Shown here: piece by piece, positions 1-8,718 of the stretch | Position numbering within the stretch: the first letter of the stretch is position 1 | Layout of the letters: every line of letters begins with the position of its first letter | NCBI GenBank assembly: GCA_021325255.1 | Contig: JAJPHP010000064.1 | Coordinates: forward strand, 1 to 64,000 | DNA from: Nitrososphaerota archaeon | GTDB taxonomy: Archaea > Thermoproteota > Nitrososphaeria > Nitrososphaerales > CADDZS01 | Length of the DNA stretch: 64,000 nucleotides | Reading direction: 5' to 3' | Translations under genes and position numbers: made by a program | Notes under the pieces: generated by a model | What the model was told of the DNA's origin: nothing | The model's input: only the letters and a program-made list of their open reading frames with translations | The model's database searches: none

Positions 1-1539
1 AGTTCTCTCGGTCCGCGAGGCATGGACAAGATGCTTGTTGACTCGCTCGGAGATGTGACAATCACAAACGACGGGGCGACGATACTCAAGGAGATCGACG
101 TGCAGCACCCGGCCGCGAAGATGATTGTCGAGATAAGCAAGACCACGGACAATGAGGTGGGCGACGGAACAACTTCCGCCGTAGTACTTGCCGGAGCGTT
201 GCTCGAAAACGCCGAGGAGCTGATATCCAAGGACGTCCACCCGACGATCATCGTGGACGGCTACAGAAAAGCCGCTGACAGGGCACTCGAAATCCTGAAT
301 GAAATCTCGGTCAAAGTAAAGCCTGGAGACAAGGCAGTGCTCAATCACGTTGCTCAGACGAGCATGCAAACAAAACTCGTCGCGGACAACAGCGCTGATC
401 TTGCCGCCCTAATCGTTGACGCTCTACTCCAAGTTGCCGACAAGAATGGGGAGGCCGGATACAAAGTCGACCTCGACAACGTCAAGGTTGAGAAGAAACC
501 AGGAGGATCCACATCCGATACGAAGCTGATCAAGGGCATAGTACTGGACAAAGAAGTCGTACACGCGGGCATGCCCAAGAGAATTGAAAATGCAAAGATT
601 GCCTTGATCAACTCTCCGTTAGAGATTGAAAAGACAGAGTTCTCTGCAGAGATCAGGATCAACGATCCCTCGCAGATGAAGAAATTCTTGGACGAGGAGA
701 ACGAGATGCTGAAGAGCATGGTCGACAAGGTATCCTCGGTAGGTGCAAACGTATTGATCTGCCAAAAAGGCATCGACGATATCGCACAGCACTACCTAGC
801 AAAAGCTGGAGTACTTGCTGTGAGACGCGCGAAGGAGTCAGACATGACAAAGCTATCCAAGGCAACAGGGGGAAGGATAGTCACTAACCTCGAGGACCTC
901 ACGGAGAAGGACCTCGGGTCAGCGGCTCTTGTGGAGGAACGCAAGGTCGAGACCGACAAGTGGGTCTTCGTCGAGGGCTGCAAGAACCCTAAGGCTGTCT
1001 CGATACTAGTAAGAGGAGGCTCCCAGAGAGTGGTCGACGAAGCGGAAAGGAGCATGCACGACGCCCTTATGGTCGTGAAAGACGTCCTGGAAAAGCCCGC
1101 CATCGTCGCTGGTGGAGGCGCCCCGGAAGCCGAAATTGCTTCTAAATTAAGAGAATATGCGAACAAACTCTCCGGAAGAGAGCAGCTCGCGGTCTTGAAA
1201 TTCGCAGACGCGCTGGAATCGATCCCGCTCACGCTTGCTGAGAATGCTGGAATGGACCCGATCGACACGCAGGTGGATATAAGAGCAAAGCACGGCCAAG
1301 GCAAGAAGTGGTTCGGAATCAATGTCAGAACCGGCAAAGTTTCCGACATGATGGGCGACGACATCGTCGAGCCAGCTGCCGTCAAGGAACAGATAATCAG
1401 AGCTTCGACAGAAGCGGCGGGAATGATCCTGCGGATTGACGACGTGATTGCCTCGGGCAAGATGAAGGCACCTCCAATGCCACCTGGTGGTGCTGGCGGG
1501 ATGGGCGGAATGGGAGGAATGGGCGGAGGAGAGTTCTAG
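1..1539 (+). CDS. Thermosome subunit (group II chaperonin), 5'-truncated by the window edge
   Basis: ATP-driven cytosolic chaperonin subunit of the CCT/TF55 family that assembles into a double ring and refolds proteins. The frame is already open at base 1 and reads [10 protein letters not shown], a conserved stretch of the equatorial domain, so the true start lies upstream. The nucleotide-binding sequence TNDGATIL and the ATPase motif VGDGTTS follow; the apical domain is in the middle, and the second equatorial half carries AGGGAPE. The protein ends in a Gly/Met-rich tail (GGMGGMGG), a frequent C-terminal signature of archaeal thermosomes that lies inside the ring cavity. Length and motif order otherwise match the family (about 540 residues when complete). 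A pyrimidine-rich terminator-like region follows. Family assignment is certain; which paralogue (alpha or beta) cannot be decided here. Confidence 0.97.
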   Translation, partial: SSLGPRGMDKMLVDSLGDVTITNDGATILKEIDVQHPAAKMIVEISKTTDNEVGDGTTSAVVLAGALLENAEELISKDVHPTIIVDGYRKAADRALEILNEISVKVKPGDKAVLNHVAQTSMQTKLVADNSADLAALIVDALLQVADKNGEAGYKVDLDNVKVEKKPGGSTSDTKLIKGIVLDKEVVHAGMPKRIENAKIALINSPLEIEKTEFSAEIRINDPSQMKKFLDEENEMLKSMVDKVSSVGANVLICQKGIDDIAQHYLAKAGVLAVRRAKESDMTKLSKATGGRIVTNLEDLTEKDLGSAALVEERKVETDKWVFVEGCKNPKAVSILVRGGSQRVVDEAERSMHDALMVVKDVLEKPAIVAGGGAPEAEIASKLREYANKLSGREQLAVLKFADALESIPLTLAENAGMDPIDTQVDIRAKHGQGKKWFGINVRTGKVSDMMGDDIVEPAAVKEQIIRASTEAAGMILRIDDVIASGKMKAPPMPPGGAGGMGGMGGMGGGEF

Positions 1540-2039
1540 CCAAATCCCGGCTAGGATTTATCCGCGCAATTCTACAGACTGCTCTTTTCCTTTCCTATCT
1601 TTTTCAATTCCTACCGCCCCTCTTTCAGGGGGCTGTTTCCCTTTTTCCACACCCCCCTTTCAATCTCGTTTTGATACTTGCTTCCTCTACATAATGAGTG
1701 AATCAGAGTTTGGGGTCCGGGCAGGTGGAACCATTGTACCGAACTCCTGACGATATCATAGCAGACAATCAATTATTACTGAAAATTTAGGGTGTAGGGG
1801 ACAAGATTGGCATTTTTCCTACGTCACTCGTAGTCTACCGCCCAAATATATACAAGACTTGAAGGAAAATTCAGGTTTCCTCCTTTAAATCCAATATGTT
1901 CCCAGTACGTGCCCCTCAAAGGAGTATCCCATTGAAAACTCGACAATAGTCGAGAGAGCGTACGTGAATAGAATTCGTAGGCATCGGTATCTAAGTTACC
2001 GTATGCCCTAAAGATTGTGATTCGGGCAGTCAGTCCTAT
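1540..2039. other. 500-base gap with T-rich terminator, TATA-like box and three hairpins
   Basis: There is no convincing coding frame in this gap. The first part is the pyrimidine-rich terminator region. A TATA-like sequence AATATATAC lies at 1845-1853. Downstream are a short hairpin (GGAAA / TTTCC, about 1863-1879), a perfect one, CTCGAC-AATA-GTCGAG (1939-1954), and a nine-pair one with a single bulge (1981-2006). The last hairpin sits next to the 3' end of the convergent galT gene. They may form galT's 3' region or part of an independent small RNA on the plus strand. Confidence 0.4.
1617..1655 (+). terminator. Hairpin plus T-rich tract downstream of thermosome
   Basis: CCCCT (1617-1621) pairs with AGGGG (1627-1631) over a five-base loop and is followed by a T/C tract. 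A second pyrimidine tract lies just before it (1582-1609). Archaeal termination relies mainly on T-tracts, so this is a plausible end for the thermosome transcript. Confidence 0.5.
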
Positions 2040-3119
2040 CTAAGTGATTCCGATGAGTCCAGCTAGCTGCTTTCTCGCAGCGGCACCAAGTGCCTCCGCT
2101 GCCTGCTCGGGCTGCACCGGGTTGATGAATACACCGCTCCCCTTCTCTAGCCCGGCCCACTTCACGACCTGAGGGTAGACCTCGATATGCCAGTGAATTT
2201 GCTTCGTCGTCTTCTTTTCGGATGAGATATGGAAGGCTACGTTGAAAGAGGGATTTCCAAGCACGGCGTCTAGCGCCCCCAGTGTTGAGCGAAGCATGGT
2301 GGCGAGATCCTGTATCTCCCTTTGGGAGACTTTGAGAAAAGAGGTCTCGTGCCTCTTCGGAAAAATCCAGAACTCGTATGCATGAGTGGAAGCCCAAGGC
2401 GCGAATGAGACAAAGTTGTCGGTCGAAAGTATTTGTCTTGGACCAGTACTTTCGAGGCTGATCACCTTGCACATCGCGCATACCCCAAGCTCGGACATTG
2501 AAGCATGCATGCATTCGGCTTCCTCCTCAATGACAGGAGGAAGCTTCGTGAGAGTGAGAGTTTGCAGATGGGGGTGCGAAAAGGAAGCTCCAGCTTCCGC
2601 GCCGTTGTTGATGAAGACCGAGACATAGCCCACGGTTTTTTTTGAGTATAACCATCTAACTCTATCTTGGAGGGTTGCTAGAACGTCAATCCACTGTTCG
2701 ACAGGAATCGAGGAAAATGTCGCACTGTGTTGAGGCGTTACCACCATTACGTGGTGGTAACCGAACGCTGGCTCTCCCTGGAGCGGAACGTCGCTATACT
2801 TTACTTCCGAGTCTGGCGATACTGCCGGGTATCTGTTGGGAAAGTACCTGACTGACCAATCCTTTACTCTATCTGTCTCAGAGTCGGATAACTTTAGCAG
2901 CGAATTTTCTTTGGTGACTAGAACCAGCTCGGCTGGAGGAGTCATCTCTTCATTCCCCGGGCAGAATGGACACAATTTCTGTGCTTTGCCTGTAGAATCT
3001 TTCCTGTCGTCCGAGTCTTCGCCTTCTTTTCTATCCTTAAACTCGAAAGGTCTCTTTGTTCTTTCGGGAGAAACTATGACAAGTTTCCTTGTAAAGTAAT
3101 CCTTTCTGAGCTCTGGCAT
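2040..3119 (-). CDS. galT: Galactose-1-phosphate uridylyltransferase
   Basis: Transfers UMP between UDP-glucose and galactose 1-phosphate (Leloir pathway; histidine-triad superfamily). Visible features are the metal-binding CPFCPG near the N-terminus, the catalytic HPH of SFSHPHLQ in the middle, and a C-terminal HWHIEVYP histidine-rich strand. I chose ATG at 3119 (MPELRKDYFT) because family members begin this way; an in-frame GTG lies six codons upstream. It lies 75 bases downstream of a GT4 glycosyltransferase on the same strand, probably in one transcript. With the nearby GH57 amylase this suggests a role in hexose-1-phosphate/UDP-sugar exchange for polysaccharide metabolism rather than galactose utilisation as such; that role is inference, the family is not. 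Confidence 0.93.
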   Translation of the reverse strand: MPELRKDYFTRKLVIVSPERTKRPFEFKDRKEGEDSDDRKDSTGKAQKLCPFCPGNEEMTPPAELVLVTKENSLLKLSDSETDRVKDWSVRYFPNRYPAVSPDSEVKYSDVPLQGEPAFGYHHVMVVTPQHSATFSSIPVEQWIDVLATLQDRVRWLYSKKTVGYVSVFINNGAEAGASFSHPHLQTLTLTKLPPVIEEEAECMHASMSELGVCAMCKVISLESTGPRQILSTDNFVSFAPWASTHAYEFWIFPKRHETSFLKVSQREIQDLATMLRSTLGALDAVLGNPSFNVAFHISSEKKTTKQIHWHIEVYPQVVKWAGLEKGSGVFINPVQPEQAAEALGAAARKQLAGLIGIT

Positions 3120-3194
3120 CTCTTTTGCGCGACGCACAAAAGGAGAAGAAGCTGATTATTAGAATTGTCGGCCGATGAACGGCACACAATCTCG

Positions 3195-4475
3195 TCACAT
3201 GGGCTTGGCTGCAGCTTCCTTTTTCCGCGCTCCCCGATTCAATAGGTCCTCGTACAACTTGAGAGTTCTCGCTGCCACCCCTTCCCATGCGAAGCTCTCT
3301 ATGACGAGCTTCCTCCCATTTTCGCCCATCTCTCGCGCTCTACGCGGATCTTCAAGTGCGCTCGTGATTCCCCAGGCGATGTCCATCGGCTCGTAAGGGT
3401 TGATGTGAAATCCAGTCTGCCCGGGACCGCTCGGAATCACAAACTCCTTCATTCCAGAGACGCCTCTAGCTCCAACCACGACTGGCTTTGCCATGCTCAT
3501 CGCCTCGAGAGCAACGATTCCGAAGGGTTCGTAGAGGCTAGGGAAGACGCAGAGATCTGAAGCGGCGTAATGCGCAATTCGCTCCTCCTCTGGTATCCAC
3601 TCAAATCTGAACTTTACACAGTCCTCGAGCTTCAGAGTGCTGACCAGCTCTTCTATGCTGTACTGCATGTCGGATGTACCGACTATGACCAGCTTTGCAT
3701 TCGGAATTCGCTTCCTAACACTGACCATTGATTGAACTAGCCTATCTACTCCCTTTACTGCGACGATGCGTCCGATGAAAAGAACCATCAGGTCGCTCGG
3801 CCCGAGGCCGTAGTATCTGCGAATTTCTTCGATCTTCGATTGGGAAACTCTCTGGGGGTCGTATTTGAGCGGGTCCACCCCGTTGTAAACCACGTTTATC
3901 TTTCCTTGGGGAAAGCCCAGCGAAAGGAGTTCGTCCCGCATCGCGTATGAGACCGTGATAACGTGATCGGCCTTTTGGGCCCCGACCGATTCAAGGTCTC
4001 TAACCGTCTTTGAGCCTTCGCCGAGGTTCCTGCCCTTCTCAGTGGAGTGAAGATGAAAAATGAGCGGGATGTCGAGCTCCCTTCGCGCAATCATACCTCC
4101 CATGATTGAGAGCCAATCATGAACAACTATTGCGTCATAGTTCCTATGTTCCTTCCTCACTAGCTCGTTGACGAGTTTGTTGACGGAGAGTATGTTGCTC
4201 ATGGTGAGGTCTGCAAAGAATCTTATTCCCGTTCCCCACCGTCGAATGTCCTCAGCAATTACCGTGGGGACGACGTCTTCAGAGTTCAGTATCTTGGGGC
4301 GATACACATCTATTCCGTTTATGACCTCATGTTCCTCTAGGTTTCCGTCGTTAAGTGTAAAGACTGAGACATCGCTTCCCATCTTCACGAATCTCGGGGC
4401 AATCTCCGAGATGTATGTTCCCAGCCCTCCCACGATTCTCGGGGGAAATTCCCATATGAATACAGCTAGACGCAA
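3195..4475 (-). CDS. GT4-type glycosyltransferase, glycogen-synthase-like
   Basis: GT-B fold glycosyltransferase of 426 residues. The N-terminus shows the WEFPPRIVGGLGTY motif, where the glycine-rich loop binds the nucleotide sugar. The C-terminal domain has FIGRIVAVKGVDRL and the EX7E-type retaining signature in SLYEPFGIVALEAM. Archaeal proteins of this kind are commonly annotated as glycogen/starch synthases, transferring glucose from UDP- or ADP-glucose to alpha-glucan. Neighbours fit: GalT downstream on the same strand and a divergent GH57 amylase upstream. A second paralogue with the same opening motif lies at 14471-15721. The exact donor and acceptor cannot be read from sequence. Confidence 0.88.
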   Translation of the reverse strand: MRLAVFIWEFPPRIVGGLGTYISEIAPRFVKMGSDVSVFTLNDGNLEEHEVINGIDVYRPKILNSEDVVPTVIAEDIRRWGTGIRFFADLTMSNILSVNKLVNELVRKEHRNYDAIVVHDWLSIMGGMIARRELDIPLIFHLHSTEKGRNLGEGSKTVRDLESVGAQKADHVITVSYAMRDELLSLGFPQGKINVVYNGVDPLKYDPQRVSQSKIEEIRRYYGLGPSDLMVLFIGRIVAVKGVDRLVQSMVSVRKRIPNAKLVIVGTSDMQYSIEELVSTLKLEDCVKFRFEWIPEEERIAHYAASDLCVFPSLYEPFGIVALEAMSMAKPVVVGARGVSGMKEFVIPSGPGQTGFHINPYEPMDIAWGITSALEDPRRAREMGENGRKLVIESFAWEGVAARTLKLYEDLLNRGARKKEAAAKPM

Positions 4476-4722
4476 ATTCTGAAGTCCACTCGCGCATTGC
4501 GTCCGCGCTCATGGCTTATCTTCCTTTTTCTCTTCTTTTCGCGGGCCACACATGGCAAAAATGATTGCAGCCTCAACAACCACTCTCGCACGAGGATATA
4601 TTGAGGGTTGTGACAACGAGATCTTGAGAAGAAAGGCCAACTTTTGCATGGGACAACCCAATCTTGTTTATTAGTTTGATAGCACGATCTCAGAGAGCAT
4701 TTGATGGGTCTTCTCCAAAGAA

Positions 4723-6078
4723 ATGACTTACATTACATTCATGCTAGAAATTCACCAGCCCATACGGTTGAGTCGCGCCTTTCCTTATGAGCGCTTGAAG
4801 AGGATGGCGGAAGGGCTATCAATCACTGATCGATATTTTGACAGGAAACTGAATGAAGAAGTCTTCAGAAAAGTCGCGAAGAAATGCTACTTCCCGACTT
4901 TTAACATACTAAACGAGCTAGTCGCCGAAACAAAGGACACTGAAAAGCCCTTCAAGGTCTCGCTTGGAGTTAGCGGCCCTTTTGTAGAGCAAGCAATTCG
5001 CTATGAGCCACAGCTTGTCGAACTGCTCAGGCAACTTCTAAGGACAGGAAACGCGGAGATACTTGGCAACACATACTACCACTCCCTTTCCGGGCTATTC
5101 CCGGGAGAGAAGGACGAGTTCGTGGAACAGGTAAAAGAGCACTCTTCGCTCGTGAGATCCACATTTGACTTTTCTCCGAAGGTCTTTGAAAACACTGAAT
5201 TCATCTATAACGACACTATCGCACGAATTGTCGAATCGCTGGGCTTTGAAGGGATTTTGTCCGAAGGAGTCGAGAGTGTCCTAGGGTGGAGATCTCCGAA
5301 CTACGTCTACTCGGCGCTCGGAGCGGGACGACTCAAGCTGATCCTCCGACATTACAAGCTCACCGACGATGTTGGTTTCAGGTTCTCCCAGAAGACTTGG
5401 GTAGAATATCCGCTGATGGCGGACAAGTATGTGAACTGGCTTTCTTCTACCCCGGGGGACGTGCTACTCCTTGCCATGGACATCGAGACGTTCGGGGAGC
5501 ACCACTGGGTTGATACCGGCATCTTCGAATTCTTGAAGGCACTTCCTCGAGAAGTGCAGAAGAAAAGGGACCTGAACTGGGCAACCCCTACAGAAGTCGT
5601 AACGGGAGTTCCGGCCTCCGGAGTGATTCTCGTACCTGAGACCAAGACTATCTCCTGGGCTGATGTTGAAAAAGACACGACTGCCTGGCTCCAGAATCCA
5701 ATGCAGCGAATCTCCTTCGAGAGGCTGGTCTCGCTAGAGCCATATCTAAAGGAGATAGCCAAAAAGGAAGTGACGGATGTCTGGCGACTGCTGCAACAAA
5801 GCGACCACCTGTACTACATGTCCACAAAGAGCGGAGGTCCTGGCGAAGTTCACTCGTATTTCAGCCCGTATAGTTCACCGGCGGAAGCATTCTCTGTCTA
5901 CGATTCAGTGCTCACTGATTACGAAGGTAGAGTCGGAAGCCTTGTAGCAGAAGCAAGAAAGACTAAGAAGACCTCAACGCCCACTACTTCTCGAGAGAGC
6001 TCGAACAAAGTTATGGGGGAAGCTGCTTCAGCACATGGACATTCGAGAACAAGTGAGAGGAAGACCGGACATCAGTAG
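4723..6078 (+). CDS. GH57 family alpha-amylase/glucan-acting glycoside hydrolase
   Basis: Cytosolic family 57 glycoside hydrolase of 451 residues acting on alpha-1,4-glucans (hydrolysis or transfer). The N-terminus has the GH57 motif LEIHQP (region 1). The expected catalytic pair is present: Glu159 in FENTEFIYND as the nucleophile, and Asp253 in MDIETFGEHHW as the acid/base. There is no signal peptide, so it acts on intracellular glycogen. The last roughly 50 residues are Ser/Thr/Lys-rich and probably disordered. It is divergent from the GT4-galT pair, with a 247-base shared regulatory region. A TATA-like TTTATTA about 60 bases upstream could serve it. Family certain; hydrolase versus 4-alpha-glucanotransferase is open. 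Confidence 0.92.
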   Translation: MTYITFMLEIHQPIRLSRAFPYERLKRMAEGLSITDRYFDRKLNEEVFRKVAKKCYFPTFNILNELVAETKDTEKPFKVSLGVSGPFVEQAIRYEPQLVELLRQLLRTGNAEILGNTYYHSLSGLFPGEKDEFVEQVKEHSSLVRSTFDFSPKVFENTEFIYNDTIARIVESLGFEGILSEGVESVLGWRSPNYVYSALGAGRLKLILRHYKLTDDVGFRFSQKTWVEYPLMADKYVNWLSSTPGDVLLLAMDIETFGEHHWVDTGIFEFLKALPREVQKKRDLNWATPTEVVTGVPASGVILVPETKTISWADVEKDTTAWLQNPMQRISFERLVSLEPYLKEIAKKEVTDVWRLLQQSDHLYYMSTKSGGPGEVHSYFSPYSSPAEAFSVYDSVLTDYEGRVGSLVAEARKTKKTSTPTTSRESSNKVMGEAASAHGHSRTSERKTGHQ

Positions 6079-6106
6079 ACTTTACTGAGAACCTAATAGC
6101 TTATGC

Positions 6107-6523
6107 TCATTCTTTCGAAGCGGCGATCTGTTGAGACCTTTCGAGCGACTCTTCCATGCAGATTCTGCAGTTCAGATCCTTAACTTGCGGATCTACTTCG
6201 TAGTGCAGATCACACATGTAGCCAGATCGCATTACGTAGTCACATAATTCCTTGATCATGTTTGCTACTTGGACGTGTGACAAGCTGTGGCTCGCTATGC
6301 CGTCGGTGATTAATGCTGCCATTTTCTTCACATCCTCCCTGTGGTCGAAGTCGATTGCCCTTCCTCGCTTTTCCCACACGTACTTTGACACCGCGGGTTG
6401 GGTGATGCCAAGCGCGTTTGCAATCTCCGCCTGCGTAAGATGCCGTTCTATCAATCCTCTTGATATCATGCCTCGAATGGCTGGTATGACCGACTTTGAG
6501 GCTATCTCATACGGGGTTTGCAT
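6107..6523 (-). CDS. Helix-turn-helix transcriptional regulator with C-terminal Cys motif
   Basis: A 138-residue DNA-binding protein. Residues about 30-52 form a classic helix-turn-helix (TQAEIANALGITQPAVSKYV), as in XRE-like archaeal regulators. The C-terminal part contains CDLHYEV and LNCRICMEE, a C-x2-C pair that could bind metal or an Fe-S cluster; a similar Cys motif is known in COG2522-type archaeal regulators. A TATA-like box on the minus strand at 6544-6550 places transcription start close to the ATG, so the mRNA is probably leaderless. The start region is embraced by a 7-bp perfect inverted repeat, a likely autoregulatory operator. It is convergent with GH57, and aldehyde dehydrogenase lies upstream on the same strand. 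The regulated pathway is unknown. Confidence 0.8.
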   Translation of the reverse strand: MQTPYEIASKSVIPAIRGMISRGLIERHLTQAEIANALGITQPAVSKYVWEKRGRAIDFDHREDVKKMAALITDGIASHSLSHVQVANMIKELCDYVMRSGYMCDLHYEVDPQVKDLNCRICMEESLERSQQIAASKE

Positions 6524-6550
6524 ATTATTCCAAGCGCCCCTCTGAATAAT
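6524..6550 (-). promoter_or_regulatory. Candidate operator/promoter of the HTH regulator
   Basis: ATTATTC (6524-6530) and GAATAAT (6544-6550) form a perfect 7-bp inverted repeat with a 13-base spacer, so the half-sites are 20 bp apart (two helical turns). The distal half-site doubles as the TATA-like box for the regulator's minus-strand promoter and the proximal half abuts its ATG. A dimer bound here would block TBP/TFB and RNA polymerase, so autorepression is the natural inference. Confidence 0.5.
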
Positions 6551-6692
6551 AGAATGAACTTGATAGCTTGCCTTTGCCTCTTTTCCATATTTCCAATCCG
6601 GAATACATTTGTCGAGGTTTCAAATGCAGCGAGGAGTTTTAGTTACTAATACGCTTTCGCGATATTTAAGCCTATAAACTACTAACAAAGAG

Positions 6693-6770
6693 GGGGAGTC
6701 GTAGTTGGTCGAGGCAGGTTTCTGCCGTCTCGGCAGAAAATGCGGAAGCGAGCGCAACCAATCGACTAGT
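6693..6770 (+). ncRNA. Candidate structured small RNA
   Basis: The segment can fold into an outer stem, AGTCG + GTTGGT (6697-6709, with a TA bulge) against ACCAAT + CGACT (6757-6767), giving 11 pairs. Inside it is a perfect 8-bp hairpin TTCTGCCG-TCT-CGGCAGAA (6720-6738). A competing hairpin GGCAG-GTTT-CTGCC (6713-6726) uses the same middle strand, so the two are mutually exclusive. TATA-like sequences at 6662-6679 sit at the right distance for plus-strand transcription starting near 6693. No protein frame is present. It does not match a tRNA or another RNA class I recognise. Strand and function are inferred. Confidence 0.45.
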
Positions 6771-6779
6771 TATCTATCC

Positions 6780-8261
6780 TCAGAAATACCAAGACCTCTT
6801 TTTGTACGAATAATCAATGAAGACTGCTTTTTTCTCAGTATAGTTTTCAATGGCCACTTCTCCAGCCTCTCTGCCAAAACCTGATTCCTTGACACCGCCG
6901 AAAGGAAGGTGCACTTCGGCCCCTGTGGTGCCTTGATTCACATACCCGATTCCGGACTGAATTTGGGAGAGAGACCTGAATGCGTTCCGAACATCCCGAG
7001 TGTATATCGCTGAACTGAGACCGTATTTGGTGTCATTTGCGATCCGGATTGCGTCCTCCATATCTTGCGCTTCGATAATGGCTGTAACTGGTCCGAATAT
7101 TTCCTCTTGAGCAATTCGCATGTCGTTCGAGACCGAATCAAAAAGCGTTGGTTGGTAAAAGTTGCCTCTGCTGCGCTCGGCGTCGGAATACCTTCCCCCT
7201 CCGGTTACCAAGTGAGCTCCTTCTTCGCGCCCTAATTGTACATAGCTTTCCACTTTTTCCAGTGCCTGCGGTGAGATCAAAGGACCTACCTGAACTCCTT
7301 GGTGCAGACCATTCCCTACTCTCAGATGCTTCGCACCTTCGGCGAATTTCGCTACAAACTCTTTCAGGATTTCCCTTTCGACGATGATTCTCGAAGCAGC
7401 CGTGCACTTTTGCCCGCAGTTGCTAAACGAAGCATAGAGTATTGCCCCGACCGAGTATGAGAGATCTGCATCTTTTGCGACGATCACAGGGTTCTTTCCT
7501 CCGAGTTCCAGAAGTTGCTTACGTAGAAATCGAGAATTTGCCTCAGCAATCCTGTGACCGGTTTTTGATTCGCCCGTGAACGATATCATTTTGATCCGTT
7601 TATCATCCAACAACGCCTCCCCAACCGTTGAGCCTGGTCCAGTTACGAAGTTCAGGACTCCCTTTGGAAGGCCTGCTCTTTCAAACAATTCTACGATCTT
7701 TGCTCCAATTAGCGGAGTATTCGACGCAGGTTTGAAAACCACCGTGTTTCCCCCAAGCAGAGCCGGTGGAATCTTCCACAGGGGTATGGAGAAGGGGAAG
7801 TTCCACGGTGTAATTATTCCAACTATACCTACTGGTCTTCGAATGACCATGCATGTCTTGTCCGTCTGTTCGCTCGGAGATACGTAGCTCCACATCCTGC
7901 GTCCTTCCGAAGCGATAAACATCACCGTGTCGTATCCTTCCACGATTTCGGCGAGCGATTCTTCGAAGGCTTTTCCCTCTTCTATGGTCAGTAGTTCTGC
8001 AAGTTCAGACTTTTCTGAGCGAATAATTTCTCCAATCTTGTAGAGCACTTCTGCACGCTCAGGCGCGGGCGTGTTACTCCACTTTTCGAAATGCGCCTCT
8101 GCCTCATCTATTGCCGCTTTTGCGTCGTCGGCAGTCGCCTTCGGAACGCGAGCCAGCACATCATTTGTTGCAGGATTCTTTACTTCGAAAGTGGAACCAT
8201 CAGATGAAGCAACGCGATGGTCTCCTCCAATAACGAGCTCGGGTTTCGCTAGTTGTGCCAA
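6780..8261 (-). CDS. NAD(P)-dependent aldehyde dehydrogenase
   Basis: Full-length (493 residues) member of the aldehyde dehydrogenase superfamily, oxidising an aldehyde to the acid with NAD(P)+. Conserved points visible: TPWNFP in the cofactor domain, FTGESKTG (glycine motif), the general base Glu in LELGGKNP, the catalytic Cys in NCGQKCTAASR, and EEIFGPV near the C-terminus. The protein ends with the typical oligomerisation strand. Substrate cannot be assigned; semialdehydes, glyceraldehyde and short aldehydes are all used by close families. It is apparently a single-gene unit, with a 457-base gap to the divergent ferredoxin oxidoreductase. Confidence 0.92.
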   Translation of the reverse strand: MAQLAKPELVIGGDHRVASSDGSTFEVKNPATNDVLARVPKATADDAKAAIDEAEAHFEKWSNTPAPERAEVLYKIGEIIRSEKSELAELLTIEEGKAFEESLAEIVEGYDTVMFIASEGRRMWSYVSPSEQTDKTCMVIRRPVGIVGIITPWNFPFSIPLWKIPPALLGGNTVVFKPASNTPLIGAKIVELFERAGLPKGVLNFVTGPGSTVGEALLDDKRIKMISFTGESKTGHRIAEANSRFLRKQLLELGGKNPVIVAKDADLSYSVGAILYASFSNCGQKCTAASRIIVEREILKEFVAKFAEGAKHLRVGNGLHQGVQVGPLISPQALEKVESYVQLGREEGAHLVTGGGRYSDAERSRGNFYQPTLFDSVSNDMRIAQEEIFGPVTAIIEAQDMEDAIRIANDTKYGLSSAIYTRDVRNAFRSLSQIQSGIGYVNQGTTGAEVHLPFGGVKESGFGREAGEVAIENYTEKKAVFIDYSYKKRSWYF

Positions 8262-8718
8262 ATTCTCTTTACTCCTATGGATGTGGTGAATTGCGTAAAG
8301 CTTGCCGTATTGTTTCCTTCTTGTAGATCAGCTAGGAAGCAGAAGAAAGAAATTTTCATTGATTCCGAACTCTCTTCCTGTGGATCGTCCTTATTTGTAA
8401 TACCCTAGATATTAAGCGATAGGCCACAGACTCTGAAATCTAGAAAGGCAAGATTTAGCGATTCCCATCCTGGAAGAATCTGCACTTTTTCTTCCAAAAT
8501 CCCTGAAAATATTTCTGGCGCCCAATCCGAGGGTTCTTGGAAGTATTGTAAAATTTTGATAAATTAGGCTATTTTTTAGCAGGTCATGCTTATATATCGA
8601 GGGGAAGATCTAAAGAAATGCACGCATCTCTTTGCCGCGAACTTTTGCTAGCTGCATTCACGAAAATCGGCCTAAAGTAATTGTGAAAATGTAAGGAAGA
8701 GAGTGATACTCATAGCTC
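8262..8718. other. 457-base gap between divergent ALDH and oxidoreductase genes
   Basis: No coding frame is supported here. It must hold the promoters of both divergent genes. The clear element is the plus-strand TATA box at 8591-8598. The central part is AT-rich with several weak TATA-like stretches; I see no strong hairpin or repeat. Confidence 0.5.
8591..8598 (+). promoter_or_regulatory. TATA box for the ferredoxin oxidoreductase gene
   Basis: TATATATC preceded by an A/T-rich element. An archaeal start site about 26 bases downstream (near 8620) would leave a leader of roughly 100 bases before the ATG at 8719. Confidence 0.5.

Noticed and set aside
354..1460. Long minus-strand frames (139 and 222 codons) opposite the thermosome gene
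   Set aside because: They mirror the codon structure of a well-identified gene, with low-complexity Ser/Ala/Thr-rich translations and no family motif.
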